Below the pieces are notes generated by a model. The model ran no database searches. It worked only from the letters and a program-made list of their open reading frames with translations, and was not told the origin of the DNA. From assembly GCF_014649715.1 (NCBI RefSeq), contig NZ_BMTO01000016.1, positions 1 to 62,321 on the forward strand: DNA of 62,321 bases, read 5' to 3'. Every line of letters starts with the position of its first letter. Position 1 is the first letter of the stretch. Source of the stretch: Streptomyces lateritius (GTDB lineage Bacteria; Actinomycetota; Actinomycetes; Streptomycetales; Streptomycetaceae). The position numbers and the translations under genes are program-made. Below, in pieces: positions 1 to 7,720 of this stretch.

Positions 1-260
1 AACTAATCTGGCGTTGATTTTTGGCACGCTGTTGAGTTCTCAAGGAACGGACGCTTCCTTCGTACTCACCCTCTCGGGCTTTCCTCCGGGCTTTTCCCTT
101 CGGTTTTTCGTGTTTCCAGCTTAGCAGATCCGTTTTCCGTTTCCGCCACCCGCTGGAGCGGGCTGCCGGTCTGTTCTTCGCTTTCGCGCTTTCCCTTTCC
201 GGCGGCTCCGACTTTATCAGAAGTTCTGAGTCGGATTTCCCGCCCCTCTCGTTCACCCGT
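1..260 (-). promoter_or_regulatory. rRNA operon promoter and leader region, leaving the window
   Basis: Read leftwards, this gene-free stretch ends in the segment around 10-45 (CCTTGAGAACTCAACAGCG on the minus strand) that I recognise as the conserved leader upstream of 16S rRNA genes in Streptomyces. Two promoter-like -10 hexamers lie upstream in similar settings: TAAAGT at 211-216 (inside CTGATAAAGT) and TAAGCT at 118-123 (inside CTGCTAAGCT). I cannot assign good -35 boxes. The 16S gene itself would lie beyond position 1. Recognition of the leader is from memory; the promoter calls are inference. Confidence 0.7.
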
Positions 261-313
261 TCGTGGCACACGAAGGTGCCGGGTTCCCGATCTGGCGGAG
301 CCGTAAACGTACT

Positions 314-353
314 GGAGCGGGGCGCCCCGATGCAAATCGAGGCGCCCCGCTCC
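314..353 (-). terminator. rnj terminator hairpin
   Basis: A 13-bp perfect GC-rich stem (314-326 with 341-353) lies 18 nt beyond the rnj stop codon. It separates rnj from the downstream rRNA promoter region. There is no strong U-run after it, as is usual in Streptomyces. Confidence 0.75.
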
Positions 354-371
354 TGGTTGGTGGGTCGAGGG

Positions 372-2057
372 TCAGACCTCGACGACCACCGGGAGGATCA
401 TCGGGCGCCGGCGGTAGGTGTCGGAGACCCACTTGCCGATGCTGCGCCGGATCAGCTGCTGGAGCTGGTGGGGCTCCACCACGCCGTCCTGGGCCGACTT
501 GTTGAGGGCCTGCTCGACCTTCGGGACGACGGCATCGAAGGCCGTGTCCTCGATGCCGGAGCCCCGGGCATGGATGTAGGGCCCACCCACGATCTTGCCG
601 CTCGACGAGTCGACGACGACGAAGACCGAGATGATGCCCTCGTCGCCGAGGATGCGGCGGTCCTTGAGGTGGACGTCCGTGACGTCGCCGACCGAGAGGC
701 CGTCGACGTACACGTAACCCGCCTGGACCTTGCCGACGATCCTCGCCTTGCCGTCGACCAGGTCGACGACGACGCCGTCCTCGGCGATGACGATGTGGTC
801 CTTGGGGACACCGGTCATCGCGCCGAGCTCGGCGTTGGCGCGCAGGTGGCGCCATTCGCCGTGGACCGGCATCAGGTTCTTCGGCTTGCAGATGTTGTAG
901 AAGTACAGCAGCTCGCCCGCCGAGGCGTGGCCCGAGACGTGGACCTTGGCGTTGCCCTTGTGGACGACGTTGGCGCCCCACCGGGTCAGGCCGTTGATCA
1001 CGCGGTACACCGCGTTCTCGTTGCCGGGGATGAGCGAGGACGCCAGGATCACGGTGTCGCCGGGGACGATCCGGATCTGGTGGTCGCGGTTGGCCATCCG
1101 GGACAGGGCGGCCATGGGCTCGCCCTGGGAGCCGGTGCAGACCAGCACGACCTCGTCGTCCGGCAGGTCGTCCAGCGTCTTGACGTCGACGACCAGGCCG
1201 GCCGGGACCCGCAGATAGCCGAGGTCACGGGCGATGCCCATGTTGCGGACCATCGAGCGGCCGACGAAGGCCACGCGGCGTCCGTACTCGTGGGCTGCGT
1301 CGAGGATCTGCTGGATGCGGTGCACGTGGCTGGCGAAGCTCGCCACGATGATGCGCTTCTGGGCGTTCGCGAAGACGTTCCGCAGGACGTTGGAGATGTC
1401 CTTCTCCGGCGGGACGAAGCCGGGGACCTCGGCGTTCGTCGAGTCGGACAGCAGGAGGTCGATGCCCTCCTCGCTGAGCCGCGCGAACGTGTGCAGGTCG
1501 GTGAGCCGGCCGTCCAGCGGAAGCTGGTCCATCTTGAAGTCGCCGGTGTGCACCACCATGCCCGCGGGGGTGCGGATGGCGACGGCCAGGGCGTCCGGGA
1601 TGGAGTGGTTGACCGCGATGAACTCGCAGTCGAAGGCGCCGAGCTGCTCGCGCTGCCCCTCGACGACCTCGAGGGTGTAGGGGCGGATGCGGTGCTCCTG
1701 GAGCTTGGCCTCGATCAGGGCGAGGGTCAGCTTGGAGCCGATGAGCGGGATGTCCGGCTTGAGCCGGAGCAGGTACGGGACGGCGCCGATGTGGTCCTCG
1801 TGTCCGTGCGTGAGCACGATGCCCTCGACCTGGTCGAGGCGGTCCCGGATGGTGGTGAAATCGGGCAGGATCAGGTCGATGCCCGGCTGCTCCTCCTCGG
1901 GGAAGAGGACGCCGCAGTCGACGATCAGCAGCCGGCCGTCGAACTCGAAGACCGTCATGTTGCGGCCGATCTCACCGAGCCCGCCGAGCGGGGTGACGCG
2001 CAGGCCGCCCTTGGGCAGCTTCGGCGGGGCGCCGAGTTCAGGATGCGGATGACTCAA
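372..2057 (-). CDS. rnj: Ribonuclease J (beta-CASP metallo-beta-lactamase RNase)
   Basis: This is an RNase J-type enzyme combining 5'-3' exonuclease and endonuclease activity in mRNA decay and rRNA maturation. The N-terminal lactamase fold shows the zinc signature HGHEDHIGA, followed by the HSIPDA block, HTGDFK and SDSTN, then the beta-CASP region and a C-terminal domain. The preferred start is the TTG at 2057, which has GAGGAG about 6-7 nt upstream and gives MSHPHPELGAPPK; this is 561 residues, the normal size for actinobacterial RNase J. The frame stays open to 2114, but that extension looks like leader sequence. dapA lies just upstream on the same strand with about 160 nt between, so co-transcription is possible. 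The family assignment is secure. Confidence 0.95.
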   Translation of the reverse strand: MSHPHPELGAPPKLPKGGLRVTPLGGLGEIGRNMTVFEFDGRLLIVDCGVLFPEEEQPGIDLILPDFTTIRDRLDQVEGIVLTHGHEDHIGAVPYLLRLKPDIPLIGSKLTLALIEAKLQEHRIRPYTLEVVEGQREQLGAFDCEFIAVNHSIPDALAVAIRTPAGMVVHTGDFKMDQLPLDGRLTDLHTFARLSEEGIDLLLSDSTNAEVPGFVPPEKDISNVLRNVFANAQKRIIVASFASHVHRIQQILDAAHEYGRRVAFVGRSMVRNMGIARDLGYLRVPAGLVVDVKTLDDLPDDEVVLVCTGSQGEPMAALSRMANRDHQIRIVPGDTVILASSLIPGNENAVYRVINGLTRWGANVVHKGNAKVHVSGHASAGELLYFYNICKPKNLMPVHGEWRHLRANAELGAMTGVPKDHIVIAEDGVVVDLVDGKARIVGKVQAGYVYVDGLSVGDVTDVHLKDRRILGDEGIISVFVVVDSSSGKIVGGPYIHARGSGIEDTAFDAVVPKVEQALNKSAQDGVVEPHQLQQLIRRSIGKWVSDTYRRRPMILPVVVEV

Positions 2058-2215
2058 AAGGCTCTCCTCACCACACACGCCACGTACCGCGTGGGCACGT
2101 GGCGCGCATGACATTCGTGCACTTGCTTTGTCTGTTGTCGGAGGATCTCATCGGACGTCGGACCGCTCGGGTCGCGGACGTCCGCAGATCGGATATTCAG
2201 TTGTGAAGTCTTTTG

Positions 2216-3115
2216 CTAGAGCTGTACCCCGCCTGCGGCGAGATCGAGCCTGAGCTGGACGGTTTCCTGGGGGGAAAGCTCCACGAGCGGCAGGCGCAGC
2301 GGGCCGGCCGGGAGGCCCTGGAGGTCCAGGGCCGCCTTGGTGGTGATCACGCCCTGGGTTCGGAACATGCCGGTGAAGACCGGGAGCAGCTGCTGGTGGA
2401 TCTCGGTGGCCTTCTGCACGTCACCGTTGAGGTGGGCGTCCAGGAGGGCGCGGAGTTCCGGCGTGACGACGTGGCCGACCACGGAGACGAAGCCGCAGGC
2501 GCCCACGGAGAGCAGCGGCAGGTTGAGCATGTCGTCGCCGGAGTACCAGGCCAGGCCGGACCGGGCGATGGCCCAGCTGGCGCGGCCGAGGTCGCCCTTG
2601 GCGTCCTTGTTGGCGACGATCCGGGGGTGCTCGGCGAGGCGGACGATCGTCTCGGTGTCGATGGGGACGCCACTGCGGCCGGGGATGTCATAGAGCATCA
2701 CGGGCAGACCGGTGGCGTCGGCGATTGCCGAGAAGTGCCGGTACAGGCCCTCTTGCGGGGGCTTGTTGTAGTACGGGGTGACGGCGAGCAGGCCGTGGGC
2801 ACCGTCTCGTTCGGCCGTGCGGGCGAGCTCGATGGAGTGGTGCGTGTCGTTGGTGCCGATGCCGGCGACGACGTGGGCGCGGTCTCCGACCGCCTCGAGC
2901 ACCGCTCGGACCAGCTCCGATTTCTCCGCGTCGCTGGTGGTCGGGGACTCGCCCGTGGTGCCGTTGATGACGAGGCCGTCGTTGCCTGCGTCCACCAGAT
3001 GGGCGGCCAGTCGCTGGGCACCGTCGAGGTCGAGTGCGCCGTCCGCCGTGAAGGGCGTGACCATGGCGGTGAGGACCCGCCCGAAGGGGGTCTGCGGAGT
3101 GGAGATCGGAGCCAT
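2216..3115 (-). CDS. dapA: 4-hydroxy-tetrahydrodipicolinate synthase
   Basis: DapA condenses pyruvate with aspartate semialdehyde, the first committed step of the lysine/diaminopimelate pathway. The TIM-barrel class I aldolase features are visible: the GTTGES motif, the YYNKPPQEG block with the proton-relay Tyr, and a Lys in the IVANKDAKGD block for the Schiff base. The ATG at 3115 gives 299 residues, normal for the family. An in-frame GTG at 3124 would add three residues including a rare TTA codon, so I prefer the ATG; neither has a strong Shine-Dalgarno. The gene sits between thyX and rnj on the same strand, and dapB of the same pathway is 2.5 kb away. Confidence 0.93.
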   Translation of the reverse strand: MAPISTPQTPFGRVLTAMVTPFTADGALDLDGAQRLAAHLVDAGNDGLVINGTTGESPTTSDAEKSELVRAVLEAVGDRAHVVAGIGTNDTHHSIELARTAERDGAHGLLAVTPYYNKPPQEGLYRHFSAIADATGLPVMLYDIPGRSGVPIDTETIVRLAEHPRIVANKDAKGDLGRASWAIARSGLAWYSGDDMLNLPLLSVGACGFVSVVGHVVTPELRALLDAHLNGDVQKATEIHQQLLPVFTGMFRTQGVITTKAALDLQGLPAGPLRLPLVELSPQETVQLRLDLAAGGVQL

Positions 3116-3176
3116 GGGTAACACGCTACTCGCTGCTCAGCGCCGGGTGTCCCCTAGGGGGACGTGAGAAGAGGAG

Positions 3177-3214
3177 CCCGGCACTGCCTGCTCGGGGGTT
3201 CAAGCAGTGCCGGG
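3177..3214 (-). terminator. thyX terminator hairpin
   Basis: An 11-bp perfect stem (3177-3187 with 3204-3214) with a 16-nt loop lies between the thyX stop and the dapA start. It is followed on the minus strand by a pyrimidine-rich run (CTCCTCTTCTC). It should end thyX transcription and give dapA its own promoter. Confidence 0.75.
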
Positions 3215-3293
3215 TCCGTTTGATCAGCCTAGATGAACTTCGTGAAACGTCGCAATACGGACACTTCGCGCGACGGGATCGTACATCTGTCCG

Positions 3294-4034
3294 CTATGGG
3301 GCCATACGGCCGTTCTTGTTGAAGGCGGCGTGGGTCAGCGGCATGAGGCGCGCCCAGTGCTCCTCCATCTTCTCGCCGACCATCTCGATCTCCCGCTGCG
3401 GGAAGGACGGGACCTTGGCCAGCTCGTGCTGGGTGCGCAGACCGAGGAAGTGCATCAGCGAGCGCGCGTTGCACGTGGCGTACATCGAGGAGAAGAGGCC
3501 GACGGGCAGGACCGCGCGGGCGACCTCACGGGCTACACCGGCGGCGAGCATCTCCTGGTACGCCTCGTACGCCTGGACGTAGGAGGTCTCCATGGTGCGG
3601 CCGACCAGCTCCTGCTGGGCCTCCGTGCCCTCGACGAAGACGTACTTGCCGGGGCGGCCCTCCTGGACCAGCTTGCGGGACGCGTCCGGGACGTAGAAGA
3701 CCGGCTCCAGCTCCCTGTAGCGGCCCGACTCCTCGTTGTACGACCAGCCGACGCGGTGACGCATGAACTCGCGGAAGACGAAGATCGGCGCGCTGATGAA
3801 GAAGGTCATCGAGTTGTGCTCGAAGGGGCTGCCGTGCCGGTCCCGCATCAGGTAGTTGATGAGCCCCTTGGACCGCTCGGGGTCCTTCTGCAGCTCCTCG
3901 AGCGACTGCTCGCCCGCAGTGGAGACGCGGGCCGCCCACAGCACGTCCGAGTCGGCGGCGCTGTGCTTCACCAGCTCGACGGTCACATCACTGCGGAAAC
4001 TGGGCTTGAGATCTTCTGCGGGGGTGGTGCTCAC
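3294..4034 (-). CDS. thyX: Flavin-dependent thymidylate synthase
   Basis: ThyX makes dTMP from dUMP using FAD, NADPH and methylene-tetrahydrofolate. The diagnostic RHR...S..GR signature is present at about residues 92-105 (RHRVGWSYNEESGR), along with the HGSPFEH block before it and RTQHELAKVPS near the end. The GTG start at 4034 is chosen because GGAAGGA lies 7-8 nt upstream, giving 246 residues; the open frame extends to 4112 without support. The strand and order thyX-dapA-rnj suggest a loose housekeeping cluster, but a strong hairpin separates thyX from dapA. Confidence 0.93.
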   Translation of the reverse strand: MSTTPAEDLKPSFRSDVTVELVKHSAADSDVLWAARVSTAGEQSLEELQKDPERSKGLINYLMRDRHGSPFEHNSMTFFISAPIFVFREFMRHRVGWSYNEESGRYRELEPVFYVPDASRKLVQEGRPGKYVFVEGTEAQQELVGRTMETSYVQAYEAYQEMLAAGVAREVARAVLPVGLFSSMYATCNARSLMHFLGLRTQHELAKVPSFPQREIEMVGEKMEEHWARLMPLTHAAFNKNGRMAP

Positions 4035-4217
4035 CGGCGGGTCCTTCCCATTGCGTCGCTCGGGCGGCGCCCACTTTACGGGGAGCCACCGACAGCGGAT
4101 CCCTGCACCCACCCGAGGGGCTTTCTTTCGTCAATCCGGGGAAATCGGGCACCGAACGACGACTTCGCTCGTCTCTCCCTGTGACACCGAACACCACGAG
4201 CTCGAGGAGCGTTTTCC

Positions 4218-4457
4218 ATGTTCAGCCGGCGAGAAGCCGTCCCGTTCGCGTTCGTCGCCGAGGCCGACCGCTTCCGCAGTAACGTCACTCCCCCGCCTCG
4301 GGAGCGCCTCAGCGTCTCCCAGCTCGCGGGCCGTACGCTGGTCGGGCTGACCGTCGTGGCCGGTCTCGTCGGGTCACTGCTCTTCGGAATGCCCTCGCTC
4401 CAGTCGGGCGCCGCCGAGAGCCACCGACAGCAGTCCGAGGCCTCCGACGCCCGTTGA
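4218..4457 (+). CDS. Small single-pass membrane protein, function unknown
   Basis: This 79-residue protein is preceded by a clear GAGGAG ribosome binding site. Residues about 37-58 (VGLTVVAGLVGSLLFGM) form one hydrophobic segment, flanked by a charged N-terminus and a short polar Ser/Gln/Glu tail. I recognise no catalytic motif. Its end touches the next gene's upstream region, and it is divergent from thyX across a 180-nt gap. It looks like a conserved Streptomyces hypothetical protein; topology is the only functional clue. Confidence 0.75.
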   Translation: MFSRREAVPFAFVAEADRFRSNVTPPPRERLSVSQLAGRTLVGLTVVAGLVGSLLFGMPSLQSGAAESHRQQSEASDAR

Positions 4458-4552
4458 TCAGTACCGCCCCCTGGGGTGGCCCGGTCGAGACCGCCTGGGT
4501 AGCCTCACCGGGCACAGCCCCTTCGAGCGTGCTTGTGAGTGAGGACCTTGTC

Positions 4553-5125
4553 GTGCCCCTGCCTTTTCTGACGGCCGACCGCGCTTTTGACGCGACCGAC
4601 GACGTCGCGCTGCCGTTCGACGACCACGATCAGTGGCGTCGTCCCTACCGGCCCGGCCCCTGGCGGGTAGGGGCGGCGGCGCTCGCGCTGCTGCTCGCCT
4701 CGTTCGTGCTCCTCGCGGCGGTCATCGTCGCGGCCGCGGGAGCGACACCGGGCGCGGCCGTCACGTTCGGCCTCGCGGCGCTGATCATCGCCGCAGCGCT
4801 GCGCATGCTGCGGGTGGGCGTCTGGGTGAGCCGTCACGGCGTGCGGCGCGTCGGGTTCCTCGCCAACACGACGGTGGCCTGGGGGCAGGTGGCCGAGGTG
4901 CGCACGGCGCAGCAGCCGGTGCGCTGGCTGGGCCTGCCCCGCACCGTGCAGGGCCAGGCCCTGATCCTCGTACGGCAGGGTGGTGAGCAGATCACTCTGC
5001 TCACCGACCACAGTGCCGACTTCCTCTCCCGTGTCGAGGCGTTCGACCGCGCGGCCGACACGGTCGAGGCGTGGAACGCCGAGTACGGCGTCGTGGCGCC
5101 GGTCGCGGTCGCCGCTACGCGCTGA
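4553..5125 (+). CDS. PH-domain-like membrane protein
   Basis: This protein of about 190 residues has two adjacent hydrophobic segments (roughly 39-62 and 66-83) followed by a soluble region beginning WVSRHGVRRVGFLANTTVAWGQVAEV. That is the pattern of small bacterial membrane proteins with a C-terminal PH (bPH) domain. The GTG at 4553 is chosen as start because GAGGA lies 7 nt upstream and the protein then begins VPLPFLTADRAFD. An in-frame TTG at 4454 overlapping the previous stop would add 33 low-complexity residues. The last 11 bases overlap the convergent gene that follows. The biological role is not known. Confidence 0.8.
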   Translation: MPLPFLTADRAFDATDDVALPFDDHDQWRRPYRPGPWRVGAAALALLLASFVLLAAVIVAAAGATPGAAVTFGLAALIIAAALRMLRVGVWVSRHGVRRVGFLANTTVAWGQVAEVRTAQQPVRWLGLPRTVQGQALILVRQGGEQITLLTDHSADFLSRVEAFDRAADTVEAWNAEYGVVAPVAVAATR

Positions 5126-5567
5126 CCGTACGGCCGGCGTGCAGGGCGATCGCGCGCTGCATCGCCTTGCGGGCGCGGGGGGTGTCGCGGGCGTCGTGGT
5201 AGGCGACCGCGAGCCGGAACCAGCAGCGCCAGTCCTCGGGTGAGTCCTCGGTCTCCGCGCGCCGCCGGGCGAACACCTCGTCGGCCGAGTCGCGGTCGAT
5301 CCGGCCGCCCGCCGTGCGCTTCAGCTCGTCCACGGGCAGGCCGCCCTCGGCCTCCAGCTCCTGGGCGAGCCGTTGCGCGCTGCGGGCGAAGCGGGTGTTC
5401 TTCCAGAGGAACCAGCCGCCGACACCGGGCAGCAGGAACGCGACAGCGCCCATGCCCATGGCGGCCGGTTCGCCGGTCAGCAGGAGGAGTACGCCCTCCA
5501 TCGCCACGACCGCGAAGACGAGCACGAGGACGGTGGCGAGGAAGTAGTAGGTGATCTTTCCGCCCAT
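5115..5567 (-). CDS. Membrane protein with C-terminal TPR-like helices
   Basis: A 150-residue protein with two N-terminal transmembrane segments (about 7-30 and 37-53). A charged stretch follows, then a helical tail (EDWRCWFRLAVAYHDARDTPRARKAMQRAIALHAG) that fits a single tetratricopeptide-like repeat. It lies 5 nt downstream of dapB on the same strand and is probably co-transcribed with it. Its 3' end overlaps the convergent PH-domain gene by 11 nt. No enzymatic motif is visible; a scaffold role is only a guess. Confidence 0.8.
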   Translation of the reverse strand: MGGKITYYFLATVLVLVFAVVAMEGVLLLLTGEPAAMGMGAVAFLLPGVGGWFLWKNTRFARSAQRLAQELEAEGGLPVDELKRTAGGRIDRDSADEVFARRRAETEDSPEDWRCWFRLAVAYHDARDTPRARKAMQRAIALHAGRTVSA

Positions 5568-5572
5568 GGCCG

Positions 5573-6325
5573 TCAGCCCAGGTCCAGGAAGTGCTCCAGG
5601 CCGAAGGTGAGGCCCGGAGTCGTGACCACGCGGCGGGCGCCCAGGAGGATGCCCGGCATGAAGCTGGAGTGGTGCAGGGAGTCGTGACGGACGGTCAGGG
5701 TCTCGCCCTCGCCGCCGAGCAGCACCTCCTGGTGGGCCAGCAGGCCCCGCAGGCGTACGGCGTGCACCGGGACACCGTCCACGTTCGCGCCGCGGGCCCC
5801 GTCCAGGGCGGTCGTGGTGGCGTCCGGCTGGGGTCCGAGGCCGGCCTCGGCACGGGCGGCGGCGATCAGCTGGGCGGTGCGGGTGGCGGTGCCGCTGGGG
5901 GCGTCGACCTTGTTCGGGTGGTGCAGCTCGACGACCTCGACGGACTCGAAGTACGGGGCCGCGATCTGGGCGAATTTCATGGTCAGGACCGCGCCGATGG
6001 AGAAGTTCGGGGCGATCAGGACACCGGTCTCCGGGGAGGCGGCGAGCCAGGTGTTCAGCTGCGCGAGACGGTCCTCGGTCCAGCCGGTGGTGCCGACGAC
6101 CGCGTGGATGCCGTGGCGCACGCAGAAGTCGAGGTTGTCCATCACCGAGGCGGGGGTGGTCAGCTCGACCGCGACCTGGGCGCCCGTCTCGGCGAGCGTC
6201 TCCAGCTTGTCGCCGCGGCCGAGCGCCGCGACCAGTTCCATGTCCTCGGCGGCCTCGACGGCCCGTACGGCCTCGGAGCCGATGCGGCCCTGGGCTCCGA
6301 GGACCGCCACGCGCAGCTTGCTCAT
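5573..6325 (-). CDS. dapB: 4-hydroxy-tetrahydrodipicolinate reductase
   Basis: DapB reduces the DapA product with NAD(P)H in the diaminopimelate/lysine pathway. The N-terminal Rossmann motif is G10-AQGRIG16. The substrate-binding block ELHHPNKVDAPSGT carries the catalytic His pair and the Lys. The length of 250 residues is normal for actinobacteria. It follows the M16 peptidase gene by 15 nt and precedes the TPR-like membrane gene by 5 nt, implying an operon gpsI - peptidase - dapB - TPR protein. Confidence 0.95.
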   Translation of the reverse strand: MSKLRVAVLGAQGRIGSEAVRAVEAAEDMELVAALGRGDKLETLAETGAQVAVELTTPASVMDNLDFCVRHGIHAVVGTTGWTEDRLAQLNTWLAASPETGVLIAPNFSIGAVLTMKFAQIAAPYFESVEVVELHHPNKVDAPSGTATRTAQLIAAARAEAGLGPQPDATTTALDGARGANVDGVPVHAVRLRGLLAHQEVLLGGEGETLTVRHDSLHHSSFMPGILLGARRVVTTPGLTFGLEHFLDLG

Positions 6326-6340
6326 TGCTCTGAACTCTCT

Positions 6341-7720
6341 CTAGGAGACGGATTCGTGCAGGCGTGCCGCCTGCTTGTCCTTCAGCGGCCCTATGACGGA
6401 CAGCGAGGGCCGCTGCCCGAGCACATCACGGGCGACCTCGCGGACCTCGTCCGGGGTGACCGCCGCTATCGCGGCGAGCATGTCGTCGACCGACATCTGG
6501 GAGCCCCAGCAGAGTTCGCTCTTGCCGATGCGGTTCATCAGCGCGCCGGTGTCCTCCAGGCCGAGGACCGTCGAGCCGGAGAGCTGCCCGATGGCGCGGG
6601 CGATCTCGTCGTCGGACAGGCCGTCGGAGGCCACCTTGTCGAGCTCGTCCCGGCAGATCTTCAGCACGTCGTGGACCTGGCTGGGGCGGCAGCCCGCGTA
6701 CACGCCGAAGAGGCCGCAGTCGGCGAAGCCCGAGGTGTACGAGTACACGCTGTAGGCCAGGCCGCGCTTCTCGCGGACCTCCTGGAAGAGGCGCGAGGAC
6801 ATGCCGCCGCCCAGCGCGGTGTTCAGCACCCCGAGCGCCCAGCGGCGCTCGTCGGTACGGGCCAGACCCGGCATGCCGAGGACCACGTGGGCCTGCTCGG
6901 TCTTGCGGCCCAGGACCTCGACGCGGCCCGCGGTGCGGATGGTGCGCCGGCCCTCGCGGGGACCGACCGGCAGCGCGTCGGTACGGGTGAGGGCACCGGC
7001 CTTCTCGAAGGCGCGGCGGACCTGGCGTACCACCGTGGCGTGGTCGACGTTGCCCGCTGCGGCGACGACCAGGTGGGTCGGGTCGTAGTGCTTCTTGTAG
7101 AAGCGGGCGATCCGGCCGCGGTCGAGGGCGTTGATGGTGTCGACGGTGCCCAGGACCGGGCGGCCGAGCGGGGTGTCGCCGAACATGGTCTGCGCGAACA
7201 GGTCGTGCACGACGTCGCCCGGGTCGTCCTCGGTCATCGCGATCTCTTCGAGGATGACGCCTCGCTCGGCGTCCACGTCCTCCTGGAGGATCAGCGATCC
7301 GGTCAGCATGTCGCAGACGACGTCGATCGCCAGCGGCAGGTCGGTGTCGAGGACCCGCGCGTAGTAGCAGGTGTACTCCTTCGCCGTGAAGGCGTTCATC
7401 TCACCGCCGACCGCGTCGAGCGCGGCGGAGATGTCCAGGGCGCTGCGCTTCTTCGTGCCCTTGAAGAGGAGGTGCTCCAGGTAGTGCGTGGCCCCGTTGA
7501 GGGTGGGCGTCTCGTCGCGGGAACCGACGTGCGCCCAGATGCCGAAGGTGGCGGAGCGTACGGAGGGCAGGGTCTCGGTGACGATGCGCAGGCCGCCGGG
7601 CAGGGTCGTACGGCGGACCGTGCCGATGCCGTCCTTGCCCGGGAGAAGCGTTTGGGTACGGGCGACGGCCCGCCCCTCCGAAGAGGGGCGGGCCGTCGTC
7701 GCGGAACTACGGGACGTCAC
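6341..7720 (-). CDS. M16-family zinc peptidase (processing-peptidase-like)
   Basis: The inverted zinc motif HYLEH is at residues 79-83, with the third ligand Glu159 (GVILEEI) at the expected spacing. The LuxS/MPP-like C-terminal half is also present (residues ~200-459, with the ALGGGMSSRLFQEVREKRGLAY block). It resembles mitochondrial processing peptidase subunits and bacterial PqqL-like proteins; at 459 residues it is a single-chain half-clam that probably dimerises. The GTG start overlaps the gpsI stop (GTGA), indicating translational coupling to gpsI. The substrate is unknown. Confidence 0.9.
   Translation of the reverse strand: MTSRSSATTARPSSEGRAVARTQTLLPGKDGIGTVRRTTLPGGLRIVTETLPSVRSATFGIWAHVGSRDETPTLNGATHYLEHLLFKGTKKRSALDISAALDAVGGEMNAFTAKEYTCYYARVLDTDLPLAIDVVCDMLTGSLILQEDVDAERGVILEEIAMTEDDPGDVVHDLFAQTMFGDTPLGRPVLGTVDTINALDRGRIARFYKKHYDPTHLVVAAAGNVDHATVVRQVRRAFEKAGALTRTDALPVGPREGRRTIRTAGRVEVLGRKTEQAHVVLGMPGLARTDERRWALGVLNTALGGGMSSRLFQEVREKRGLAYSVYSYTSGFADCGLFGVYAGCRPSQVHDVLKICRDELDKVASDGLSDDEIARAIGQLSGSTVLGLEDTGALMNRIGKSELCWGSQMSVDDMLAAIAAVTPDEVREVARDVLGQRPSLSVIGPLKDKQAARLHESVS

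Noticed and set aside
276..2111. Long plus-strand open frame opposite rnj
   Set aside because: High-GC antisense artefact rich in Asp/Val/Leu; the minus strand encodes clear RNase J motifs.
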